Below, piece after piece: positions 1 to 5,446 of a stretch of DNA of 6,470 nucleotides. The stretch's first letter is position 1; each line of letters opens with the position of its first letter. The notes beneath the pieces are model-generated. The model worked only from the letters and a program-made list of their open reading frames with translations. It ran no database searches and was not told the origin of the DNA. The DNA is from Candidatus Aenigmatarchaeota archaeon (GTDB lineage: Archaea; EX4484-52; GLR71): NCBI GenBank assembly GCA_023134675.1, contig JAGLUQ010000060.1:1-6470 (forward strand). Reading direction: 5' to 3'. The position numbers were made by a program, and so were the translations under genes.

Positions 1-633
1 GTCCCTGCTCATAGATATTGCATCAATCTCATCTATGAAAAGAACATTGCTCTCATTTTCCTTTAGCTTTGAGAATATCTTTGATATGTTCCTGCTTGTC
101 TCGCCGTAATACTTAGAAAGCACATTTGAAGCGTCAATAAAATACATAGTGCTATCAGCAATCTCGTTTGAAAGCGCCCCTGAAAAAAAAGACTTGCCGC
201 ACCCGGGAGGGCCGTACATAAGTACTGTATTGCCTGCCTTTATCCTGAAAGGCATATCCTTAGTCCTGGGATATATGATATGCACCTTAAACTTTTCTTT
301 GATGTAATCATATCCTATTATATCATCAAATGTGAAATCAGACGATACTATAGCGTTATCAATCCAATCATCATCTCTAATCTCAGGCGACTGTCCAGAC
401 TCTTTTTTCGCAGTCTGGCAGACCACCGCAAGATCCCATGACTCATTCTGCACTTCCTTATACAATGCATAGGCCCTGTACCTGACATCAAAATTATTCT
501 CAAGCATAGCCTTTACAAGATAGTCTTTTGAGATATACAGGTGCTTAAGGGAGTGCAAAGGCTCTGTGCTCCTCATCTCCCTGCTCTTCTTGAGATGCGA
601 CATCCCTTTGTCTATATAGAGCTGGTTAAGCAC
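1..633 (-). CDS. vps4: Vps4/CdvC-like AAA ATPase with N-terminal MIT-like domain (partial, C-terminus beyond window)
   Basis: This gene is read from the minus strand and runs off the left edge, leaving about 211 residues. Residues 4-70 fit a three-helix MIT domain; the run YIDKGMSHLKKSREM followed by DYLVKAM resembles the MIT domain of yeast Vps4. A polar linker leads to the AAA domain, which opens with FTFDDIIG near residue 100. Walker A is GPPGCGKS (141-148), a pore-loop-like KYYGE lies at 174-178, and Walker B is VLFIDEIDAI (197-206) with D201 and E202. Sensor and arginine-finger regions are outside the window. Vps4 enzymes use ATP to pull apart ESCRT-III filaments, and the gene directly upstream is an ESCRT-III homologue. 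I chose the GTG start because GTGAT (639-643) lies 5 bases before it and an in-frame TGA lies at 640-642. ATG at 601-603 is the alternative start. Family assignment is firm from motifs; the MIT call rests on pattern alone. Confidence 0.87.
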   Translation of the reverse strand, partial: MLNQLYIDKGMSHLKKSREMRSTEPLHSLKHLYISKDYLVKAMLENNFDVRYRAYALYKEVQNESWDLAVVCQTAKKESGQSPEIRDDDWIDNAIVSSDFTFDDIIGYDYIKEKFKVHIIYPRTKDMPFRIKAGNTVLMYGPPGCGKSFFSGALSNEIADSTMYFIDASNVLSKYYGETSRNISKIFSKLKENESNVLFIDEIDAISMSRD

Positions 634-649
634 AGGCCATCACACTTTT

Positions 650-1333
650 TTAGGGGTGTCCCTCTGTTTCAGCCATCAGAGGAGTATTCACAAGATTGTA
701 GGCTTCCTGTATTTCAGTGCTGTAATCTTCAGGATTCCTGGATATGTCTTCAAATATTCTGTCCATCTCTTCATCATATACATCTATCCCGCCAATCTCT
801 ACCTGCGCATCAAGCATATTCTCTTTTGACAGCATATAGCCTCTCATCTGCATAGGCTCAGCAAGGCTGTCTAAGTCCATATATTCCTTTATCTTCTCAA
901 ATCCAGATATGACTGTCGCAAGATCAGTATCCCTTACCTCAGGATTAAGGTAGCTCAATGCCTTCTCATAAAGAAGATCCTTTCTCGTGACATCAATATC
1001 CATTATAATAGGAGTATACTCAAAAACTTTCTGCCTGTACAGCTCTTCCTCCTTTGACAAAACATCCTCATGCTTCTCAAGCTTCTGCATCGTGACCAGA
1101 TATGATTTTGCCCTGTCCATATTGCCTTCATCTGCAAGACGTCTCACATGCTGGAAAATTTCATGCTTCTCCTTAACGATCTTCTCTTTCGCAGACCTGC
1201 ACACAGAAGACCTTCTTGATGCATTCTTCTGCTTCATCTTCACTGCATGGATATATGTCTCAAGATTGCCTATCATGACATCTATATCCGGTCTTTTCTC
1301 TTCTTTTCCTTTAAATACATCCATAATGCCCAT
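650..1333 (-). CDS. ESCRT-III (Snf7 family) protein, CdvB-like without winged helix
   Basis: The 227-residue protein has the Snf7 layout. A short N-terminus (MGIMDVFKGK) leads into a long, very basic helical stretch (about 30-67), then the signature-like ADEGNMDRAKSYL (67-79), where ESCRT-III proteins typically have a Gly-Asn/Asp break followed by an Ala-Arg/Lys helix. A second coiled stretch runs to about 125. An acidic second half begins with MDLDSLAEPMQ (152-162), close to the MDIDKVDELMQ pattern of CHMP4. Such proteins form membrane-bound filaments for division, budding or repair and are disassembled by Vps4, which is encoded 16 bases downstream. The C-terminus is short and acidic, with no winged helix as in crenarchaeal CdvB and no clear MIM1 or MIM2. 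ATG 1333 is preferred, with a weak GGGGTTGA 5 bases upstream; TTG 1348 and ATG 1324 are alternatives. The family call is a sequence-pattern judgement, not a database hit. Confidence 0.78.
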   Translation of the reverse strand: MGIMDVFKGKEEKRPDIDVMIGNLETYIHAVKMKQKNASRRSSVCRSAKEKIVKEKHEIFQHVRRLADEGNMDRAKSYLVTMQKLEKHEDVLSKEEELYRQKVFEYTPIIMDIDVTRKDLLYEKALSYLNPEVRDTDLATVISGFEKIKEYMDLDSLAEPMQMRGYMLSKENMLDAQVEIGGIDVYDEEMDRIFEDISRNPEDYSTEIQEAYNLVNTPLMAETEGHP

Positions 1334-1354
1334 AAAATTCAACCCCAAATCATC

Positions 1355-2110
1355 TCAACAAGACGGCAGATAATCCAGATCTTTCCAGAAGCCTGCATCA
1401 TCCGTAAACCGGTCATGCTTGTCTATATTCTTCTCTTCAAGAACTGTATATTCCTTTGACAGATCAGCAGCAGCCTCAAGAGATGAATTTATCTTGCCGA
1501 TATGCGATGCCATAACATCCTTCCTTAAAGCATACGCCAAAGTATCCATCAACTGCGACTCATACTCATCAAGGAGCCTTTTTTCCTTATCATCAAGTAC
1601 ATGATAAAGCTCCGGGTGGGTGTCAAGAAGCGATGAGTGTTCCTTTTTACTGCCGAAGATAGCAGATATGCTGTCTTTTGCCCGGGACAATACACCTTTC
1701 TCTTTTTTTGCCGCCCTGTCATGCACAAATTTCTCCACAAGATCTTCCCTATCTGCAAGCATGCCTCTGCCTGACATATCATCACATATACAGCTCAGGA
1801 ACTTCTCAATCCTTGACCTGTCCTTTGACCCCACAACAAGAAGGCGTGTGTCCGGATTGTAGCAGATCTCAACAGCCCCCCCGCCCAATATGTTCGAGAA
1901 CGCATACTCCTCAATCTTCTTTCCTGACCCCTCTCTCTTCTTGGCTGAGCCTGCCTTATTATCCCTGCATAGCTTACCTGAAAATACAGACAGCGCCTTG
2001 TCAAAGGCATCAGCATCAACCCTGTCCATATAGACATCCATATCGCCAAATCTGCAATATCCTACCGTCTTCTTGGGAAACATGAATATCTTTGGTCCTG
2101 AAGCCGGCAT
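1355..2110 (-). CDS. Unrecognised two-domain protein heading the ESCRT operon (in the cdvA position)
   Basis: I do not recognise the family of this 251-residue soluble protein. It has no signal peptide or membrane segment. Residues 7-108 look like a small alpha/beta domain: strands around KIFMFPKKTVGYCRF (7-21) and DVYMD (25-29), a Lys/Ser/Gly-rich loop (46-65), then strands AVEICY (79-84) and RLLVVGS (89-95) followed by a helix. Residues 120-232 are charged and mostly helical, with heptad-like stretches at 174-200 and 205-227. The tail 233-251 is Asp and aromatic rich and ends LDYLPSC. The gene is first in the operon, 21 bases ahead of the ESCRT-III gene. Crenarchaeal CdvA holds that place and also has a beta-rich N-terminal domain plus a helical region, so a role as membrane adaptor or filament nucleator is a reasonable inference, but no CdvA or PRC-barrel motif is evident. 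ATG 2110 is the first start after an in-frame stop and has no SD, which fits a leaderless mRNA. Confidence 0.7.
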   Translation of the reverse strand: MPASGPKIFMFPKKTVGYCRFGDMDVYMDRVDADAFDKALSVFSGKLCRDNKAGSAKKREGSGKKIEEYAFSNILGGGAVEICYNPDTRLLVVGSKDRSRIEKFLSCICDDMSGRGMLADREDLVEKFVHDRAAKKEKGVLSRAKDSISAIFGSKKEHSSLLDTHPELYHVLDDKEKRLLDEYESQLMDTLAYALRKDVMASHIGKINSSLEAAADLSKEYTVLEEKNIDKHDRFTDDAGFWKDLDYLPSC

Positions 2111-2134
2111 ATTGATGCTCTATACCGGAAAGTG

Positions 2135-2142
2135 CTATATCT
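2135..2142 (-). promoter_or_regulatory. Possible TATA box of the ESCRT operon
   Basis: AGATATAG on the minus strand is centred about 27 bases ahead of the ATG at 2110, the usual archaeal TATA-to-start distance. The downstream gene has no SD, so transcription could begin at or next to the ATG. The match to the TATA consensus is modest. Confidence 0.4.
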
Positions 2143-2151
2143 CAAGAATTT

Positions 2152-2168
2152 CACCACAAAGAGTGGTG
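2152..2168. repeat. Perfect inverted repeat in the gap ahead of the ESCRT operon
   Basis: CACCAC, five bases (AAAGA), then GTGGTG: 6-base perfect arms. It lies between the stop of the MbhI-like gene (2182) and the putative TATA box of the ESCRT operon. It could be a regulator site just upstream of the promoter or a hairpin ending the mnhD transcript. There is no T-run after it on the minus strand, so an operator is at least as likely as a terminator. Confidence 0.45.
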
Positions 2169-2181
2169 TCATTGTCTAAAC

Positions 2182-2502
2182 CTACCCAAATACCAGAACA
2201 TACCCCAGAACAAACACAATACCCACAAGCATCCACAGAAGATATGTTGACAGGTCTTCAGAATGAGCTTTCTTAAAAGCAGCCATCTTAAAAAATGATA
2301 CAGCAGTCTTATAGAACGACGCGGATGGCACCCTCTGCGTATTAGGATCCAAAAAATTGCCGCACGCATAAGGTTTTCTTGCCGATAAAGATACTGGAGA
2401 ATCATCCCTGGCAAAAATATAGAATATATACACAAACGCAGAGAACAAAACAACAGTAACAGTCCACCCGTCACCCATCACACCAGCAACAACTTCCATC
2501 AT
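2182..2502 (-). CDS. MbhI-like small membrane subunit of an Mrp/Mbh-type complex
   Basis: This is a 106-residue protein with two membrane helices (about 13-31 and 86-105). Between them lies a cytoplasmic segment with PYACGN (44-49) and an amphipathic stretch (61-79). Two helices bridged by a lateral helix is the known layout of MbhI in membrane-bound hydrogenases, which resembles the C-terminal end of NuoL and clamps the antiporter subunits. The position directly after an mnhD/mbhH-like gene matches the mbhH-mbhI order. The stop of that gene lies 4 bases before this start, so the two are surely cotranscribed. ATG 2502 is chosen because GGGGTG (2510-2515) sits 7 bases upstream; ATG 2499 or GTG 2517 are possible. 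The hydrogenase genes that normally follow mbhI are not here. The subunit name rests on topology, the CG motif and context. Confidence 0.6.
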   Translation of the reverse strand: MMEVVAGVMGDGWTVTVVLFSAFVYIFYIFARDDSPVSLSARKPYACGNFLDPNTQRVPSASFYKTAVSFFKMAAFKKAHSEDLSTYLLWMLVGIVFVLGYVLVFG

Positions 2503-2506
2503 ATCA

Positions 2507-3973
2507 TCACACCCCACCTAAACCCAGGACAGTCCTGATATAAAGCTCCCTGTCAAGGCCTGAACCTGCAATAGCCGCCATAACATCAGTCACAGGAGCC
2601 TGGAGCACACCAAAAGCTATACATACAATAGCAAGGATTACAAGTATAAACTTAATATCAACACCAAGATTAATCCTACCTTCCCCTTTCATGTTAGAGA
2701 AAAATATCATAAACATCATCTTGGAACAATATGCAAGCGTAAGGACAGAGACAAGCATTGCAACAATGGCACCGACAGGAAACACCTCAAGACCTGCTGT
2801 ATATATTATAAGCTTGCTTGAGAATCCGTTAAACAGCGGAAGGCCTGCAAGAGAAAGCGCACCCACAGCAAAAGATGCAAGCAATAAAGGATTACCTGAC
2901 CCCAGACCGCCCATCCTGTCAAGATTGCTTGTCTTTAAATGGCTTATCACAACATATGAAGCAACAAAAAGAAGCATATCTATTATCACAAGATTGACCA
3001 GATGATATAAGGCTCCCGTATAGCTCCCGATACCCAGCCCAAAAAGCACATAACCACTCTGAGATATAGCTGAATATGCCAGCAGCTTTTTGAGATTATG
3101 CGTCTGAAGCGCAAGTACTGCACCGACAACCATTGTCAGAAGCGATAAGAATATCAAAAGCGAAGAGATATCAAGGCCACTGATTGTTGCAGCAAGCCGG
3201 AATATTGTATAGAGGCCGATTGTTACCCCGCCTGCAGTGAACATAAGCCCTAAAGATAAAGGTGTATACCTTATAACAGACGGTTTCCATGCATGGAACG
3301 GTGCAACAGCTGCCTTAAAAGAGAAGCCGCAGAGAAGAAGCCCAAAGCCTGCCAGAGAAGCTGTTGTAGAAGAAAGAGACATGCTCCTGCTGATGTCAGC
3401 TATATTAAGCGTACCTAAAGACCCATAGATAAATGCTATACCTAAAAGTATGAGCGATGTAGCAAAACTGCCCATGACAAGAAACCTTACAGAACTCGCA
3501 ACAGAGCCCACCCTACCGCTATATGACACAAGGGCGTATGAAGCTATGCTCAATATTTCAAAAAATACAAAAAGGTTGAAGATATCACCAGTCATAGATG
3601 CTCCGGCAAGCCCTAAAAACAGAAGCAGAAAAAGGGCATAAAATTCTTTTCTGTCCTTATGTATCTCCGTCCTGCTTATGGCAAGAGCGGCAAGCGCAGT
3701 AACAGCGACAAGAGACATTACAAGATAGCCAACCAAATCAACAGCAAAGCAGATGCCCAACGGAGGGTTCCATCCAAGCATATTATATGTAATGATCTTG
3801 GCAGACATAATCTCAGAAAAATCCATAAGAAGAAGACCCAAAGATATGAACACGGCCCAGAAAGATATTCTCCAGTGATACTCCCTATGCCTACCGCTTG
3901 TAATAGTTATTCCAAGAACAGCAGCAAGCAGCACAGGTACAATCAAATTGAAATACGCCATATAAAAACACAT
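2507..3973 (-). CDS. mnhD: Mrp/Mbh antiporter large subunit, MnhD/MbhH (NuoL/M/N family)
   Basis: This 488-residue protein is strongly hydrophobic with about 14 membrane helices, the normal length for MrpD. Family marks are TGDIFNLFVFFEI (128-140) carrying the TM5 glutamate E139, FKAAVAPFHAW (219-229), KKLLAYSAISQSGYVLFG (295-312) and FNGFSSKLIIY (381-391) with K387. These subunits carry protons or Na+ across the membrane as part of a multi-subunit complex. Some usual residues differ. The PFHxW segment is followed by KPSVIRYTP rather than the common LPDAHxxAP type. The lysine expected before GxY in TM7 appears to be Thr (T251). The TM10 segment reads YHLVNLVIIDMLLF, with Asp where Lys is common. 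The gene is separated from mnhC by two opposite-strand genes and has its own TATA box. ATG 3973 has no SD but sits 27 bases from that box, suggesting a leaderless start; ATG 3961 is the alternative. Confidence 0.92.
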   Translation of the reverse strand: MCFYMAYFNLIVPVLLAAVLGITITSGRHREYHWRISFWAVFISLGLLLMDFSEIMSAKIITYNMLGWNPPLGICFAVDLVGYLVMSLVAVTALAALAISRTEIHKDRKEFYALFLLLFLGLAGASMTGDIFNLFVFFEILSIASYALVSYSGRVGSVASSVRFLVMGSFATSLILLGIAFIYGSLGTLNIADISRSMSLSSTTASLAGFGLLLCGFSFKAAVAPFHAWKPSVIRYTPLSLGLMFTAGGVTIGLYTIFRLAATISGLDISSLLIFLSLLTMVVGAVLALQTHNLKKLLAYSAISQSGYVLFGLGIGSYTGALYHLVNLVIIDMLLFVASYVVISHLKTSNLDRMGGLGSGNPLLLASFAVGALSLAGLPLFNGFSSKLIIYTAGLEVFPVGAIVAMLVSVLTLAYCSKMMFMIFFSNMKGEGRINLGVDIKFILVILAIVCIAFGVLQAPVTDVMAAIAGSGLDRELYIRTVLGLGGV

Positions 3974-3995
3974 CTTAAAGGCAATATACTATATC

Positions 3996-4004
3996 TATAT
4001 AAAA
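3996..4004 (-). promoter_or_regulatory. TATA box for mnhD
   Basis: TTTTATATA on the minus strand is a near-ideal archaeal TATA box. Its centre is about 27 bases from ATG 3973, and there is no SD before that ATG, so a leaderless mnhD transcript is expected. It shows that mnhD need not depend on the upstream mbhD-mnhC promoter. Confidence 0.65.
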
Positions 4005-4030
4005 TTTGTCATTTGTGATTAATATACTTA

Positions 4031-4038
4031 TTTATATA
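4031..4038 (+). promoter_or_regulatory. TATA box for the YdjM/DUF457-like gene
   Basis: TTTATATA on the plus strand predicts a start of transcription near 4061. It is divergent from the mnhD box about 35 bases away, so the two promoters share one short AT-rich intergenic region. Confidence 0.6.
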
Positions 4039-4082
4039 TCTAACACTCAAATAATGTTTGTCCTGTGGACAAGGTAATCCCT

Positions 4083-4562
4083 ATGCATGTACTTGCGCAT
4101 ATCCCTGTAAATTTCACGATAGGCTATCTGTTTTATATGATAATAGGACAGCCGGCAGACATCAGTTTTCTTCTCGCGATATCTGCTGCAGGATTTCTCA
4201 TAGACATAGACCATGCAATAACTTTTATGATGGCAAAAAGATCAATTCATCCGACAAAATTCTACAGGTGGCTAAGGTACCAGCTAGACCATGCTGTGCC
4301 AAGCTTCTACATATGCCACACTTTTGAATTCATAGCATTCCTGTACATACTCTCATTCAGCTACTCATTCGCCTACGCCTTATTTATAGGATACGCACTC
4401 CATCTGGCGACAGACATGGCGGTTAACATAAGAAAAGACATAATAAAAGGCGAATCATCTATAAACAGGTTCAAATACTGGTCCGGAACTTATTTCATGC
4501 TCTACCCTGGATACAATTACATGAAAGTGAAGCTTTCAGGCCCGGTAACTACTTCTGTCTGA
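4083..4562 (+). CDS. YdjM/DUF457-like integral membrane protein with Asp/His metal-site motifs
   Basis: This 159-residue protein has about four membrane helices (roughly 9-22, 27-42, 81-97 and 98-112). Conserved-looking polar residues sit at helix ends: H6, DIDH at 41-44, H70, CHTFEF from 78, and HLATD at 107-111. This H, DxDH, H and HxxxD pattern is that of the YdjM/DUF457 family of membrane proteins annotated as putative metal-dependent hydrolases. The substrate is unknown and the biochemical role of the family is not settled. The C-terminal 45 residues are polar and end without an obvious domain. The start is ATG 4083, with AGGTAAT (4072-4078) ahead of it; a leaderless GTG at 4065 would add six residues and also fits the TATA box. 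The gene lies on the strand opposite the antiporter genes on either side. Base composition is close to theirs. Confidence 0.7.
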   Translation: MHVLAHIPVNFTIGYLFYMIIGQPADISFLLAISAAGFLIDIDHAITFMMAKRSIHPTKFYRWLRYQLDHAVPSFYICHTFEFIAFLYILSFSYSFAYALFIGYALHLATDMAVNIRKDIIKGESSINRFKYWSGTYFMLYPGYNYMKVKLSGPVTTSV

Positions 4563-4568
4563 TAGTTA

Positions 4569-4577
4569 CTTTTAAAA
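4569..4577 (+). promoter_or_regulatory. Possible TATA box for the AT-rich orphan gene
   Basis: CTTTTAAAA is centred about 28 bases before ATG 4602. The leader between them contains no G-rich SD, so a leaderless start is likely. The surrounding sequence is AT-rich, so chance matches are easy. Confidence 0.4.
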
Positions 4578-4601
4578 AGACATATCTAAACATAAATATA
4601 A

Positions 4602-5102
4602 ATGTTTAACAAGAACACAGCAATCCCTAAAGAGTACGTAGCAACATTAAATACAGAATTAAATATTTTAGACTCTAAATTAAGCAAAATACATTCTCAA
4701 ATGGTAATAAAAGAAAAGAAAAACCCAATATCTTATTTATATAAAAAAAACAGTCCAGACAAAGTAAATTTTGAAGACCTCTTTTATAAGCTTGGTAAGT
4801 ATCTGGCCGGTGCAGCTATCAGTATTAGCACAATACATATTATCTGTGATACATTTGACATAGGTTCTGTATCTTCTAGTATCTATTTAAACTATGAAAA
4901 CTATTTGATATCTTTTCTTGAAGATATGAACATATACAACAAGGATTTATACAATACAATATACAATACAGAAATAGATGCAACTGATGTTATTTTATTA
5001 AGTCCGGCAATACCGGTTATAAGCAAAGGTATAGGGTTAATGATAGACAATTCTATATCAAAAATATATGACATAGTTAAAGAAAAAAATACAAGATTAT
5101 GA
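4602..5102 (+). CDS. Hypothetical AT-rich protein with two hydrophobic segments
   Basis: I do not recognise this 166-residue protein. It has a polar, possibly coiled N-terminal helix (10-35), a Lys-rich stretch (36-54), a hydrophobic segment at 65-83, a Tyr/Asn-rich middle (94-125), a second hydrophobic segment at 129-148 and a charged tail. It may be a two-pass membrane protein with both ends in the cytoplasm. Composition stands out: bases 4621-4680 contain 16 G+C of 60 and 4681-4740 contain 13 of 60, against 32 of 60 in mnhD at 2521-2580. It uses AAA, AAT, ATA and TTA codons heavily. This suggests recent acquisition or an orphan gene under weak constraint. It follows the YdjM-like gene by 39 bases on the same strand and ends 5 bases from the convergent mnhC stop. 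The uninterrupted frame and TATA spacing support a real gene, but no family is visible. Confidence 0.6.
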   Translation: MFNKNTAIPKEYVATLNTELNILDSKLSKIHSQMVIKEKKNPISYLYKKNSPDKVNFEDLFYKLGKYLAGAAISISTIHIICDTFDIGSVSSSIYLNYENYLISFLEDMNIYNKDLYNTIYNTEIDATDVILLSPAIPVISKGIGLMIDNSISKIYDIVKEKNTRL

Positions 5103-5125
5103 TATCTTCAAACCTTCTTTGAAGA
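5083..5125 (-). terminator. Hairpin and T-run ending the mbhD-mnhC operon
   Basis: TCTTCAAA (5105-5112) and TTTGAAGA (5118-5125) are perfect 8-base arms around a 5-base loop, spanning the mnhC stop codon. On the minus strand a run of seven T follows (complement of 5083-5089), inside the end of the convergent orphan gene. The stem is also placed to fold in the opposite transcript, though no T-run follows it in that direction. Confidence 0.55.
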
Positions 5126-5446
5126 ATCTAAAGTGCCTGTCATCTTATGATACCTGATTATCAGAGCAAGGGCAAGAGCAATCACAGAAAGCTCAATGAC
5201 AATAGATGTCAGGACAAGAGCCTGGGGAAGCGGATCTACAGCAGTCAATGAAAAATGAGATAAATCCATACCTTCAAGAAAGATAGGCGCGATACCGCCC
5301 GCACGATAGCCGATAGATATGAGCAGCAAATGTATCCCGTTAGTGAAAATCCCAAGACCTATAACTTTCTTGATAAGATTTTCCTTGACAACAATCGCAT
5401 ATGTACCGATAGCTACAAGCGCGATAGCAGTTGCATAAGTTATCAT
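5108..5446 (-). CDS. mnhC: Mrp/Mbh antiporter subunit MnhC/MbhG (NuoK-like)
   Basis: This 112-residue three-helix protein is the normal size for MnhC. It has the NuoK-like NGIHLLLISIGY (36-47) and the family signature DPLPQALVLTSIVI (71-84). It should form part of the proton or Na+ path next to MnhB and MnhD in the membrane complex. The frame stays open upstream for 34 more codons, but that extension is polar and overlaps mnhB. ATG 5446 has AAGGAGG 7 bases ahead of it and overlaps the mnhB stop by 4 bases (ATGA), so that start is clear. It is the last gene of the mbhD-mbhE-mnhB-mnhC run; in most clusters mnhD would follow directly, but here two opposite-strand genes intervene. Confidence 0.92.
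   Translation of the reverse strand: MITYATAIALVAIGTYAIVVKENLIKKVIGLGIFTNGIHLLLISIGYRAGGIAPIFLEGMDLSHFSLTAVDPLPQALVLTSIVIELSVIALALALIIRYHKMTGTLDSSKKV

Noticed and set aside
1..633. ATPase as a proteasome-activating or CDC48-type enzyme
   Set aside because: There is no OB/coiled-coil N-terminus and no tandem AAA start; the short MIT-like helices and the ESCRT-III neighbour fit Vps4 better.
541..855. Plus-strand open frame across the ESCRT-III/Vps4 junction
   Set aside because: It runs antisense to two genes with clear family motifs and has no domain, promoter or SD of its own. The same holds for the other plus-strand frames within 987-4018.
2503..2517. GTG start at 2517 for the MbhI-like gene
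   Set aside because: It would overlap the mnhD stop region and consume the G-rich stretch that fits as the SD for ATG 2502.
4004..4017. Tandem ATTTGTC/ATTTGTG in the divergent promoter region
   Set aside because: Two imperfect 7-base copies in an AT-rich spacer are expected by chance; no third copy was seen.
4054..4077. Seven-codon frame MFVLWTR before the YdjM-like gene
   Set aside because: It lies ahead of the predicted transcription start near 4061, so it is unlikely to be translated as a leader peptide.
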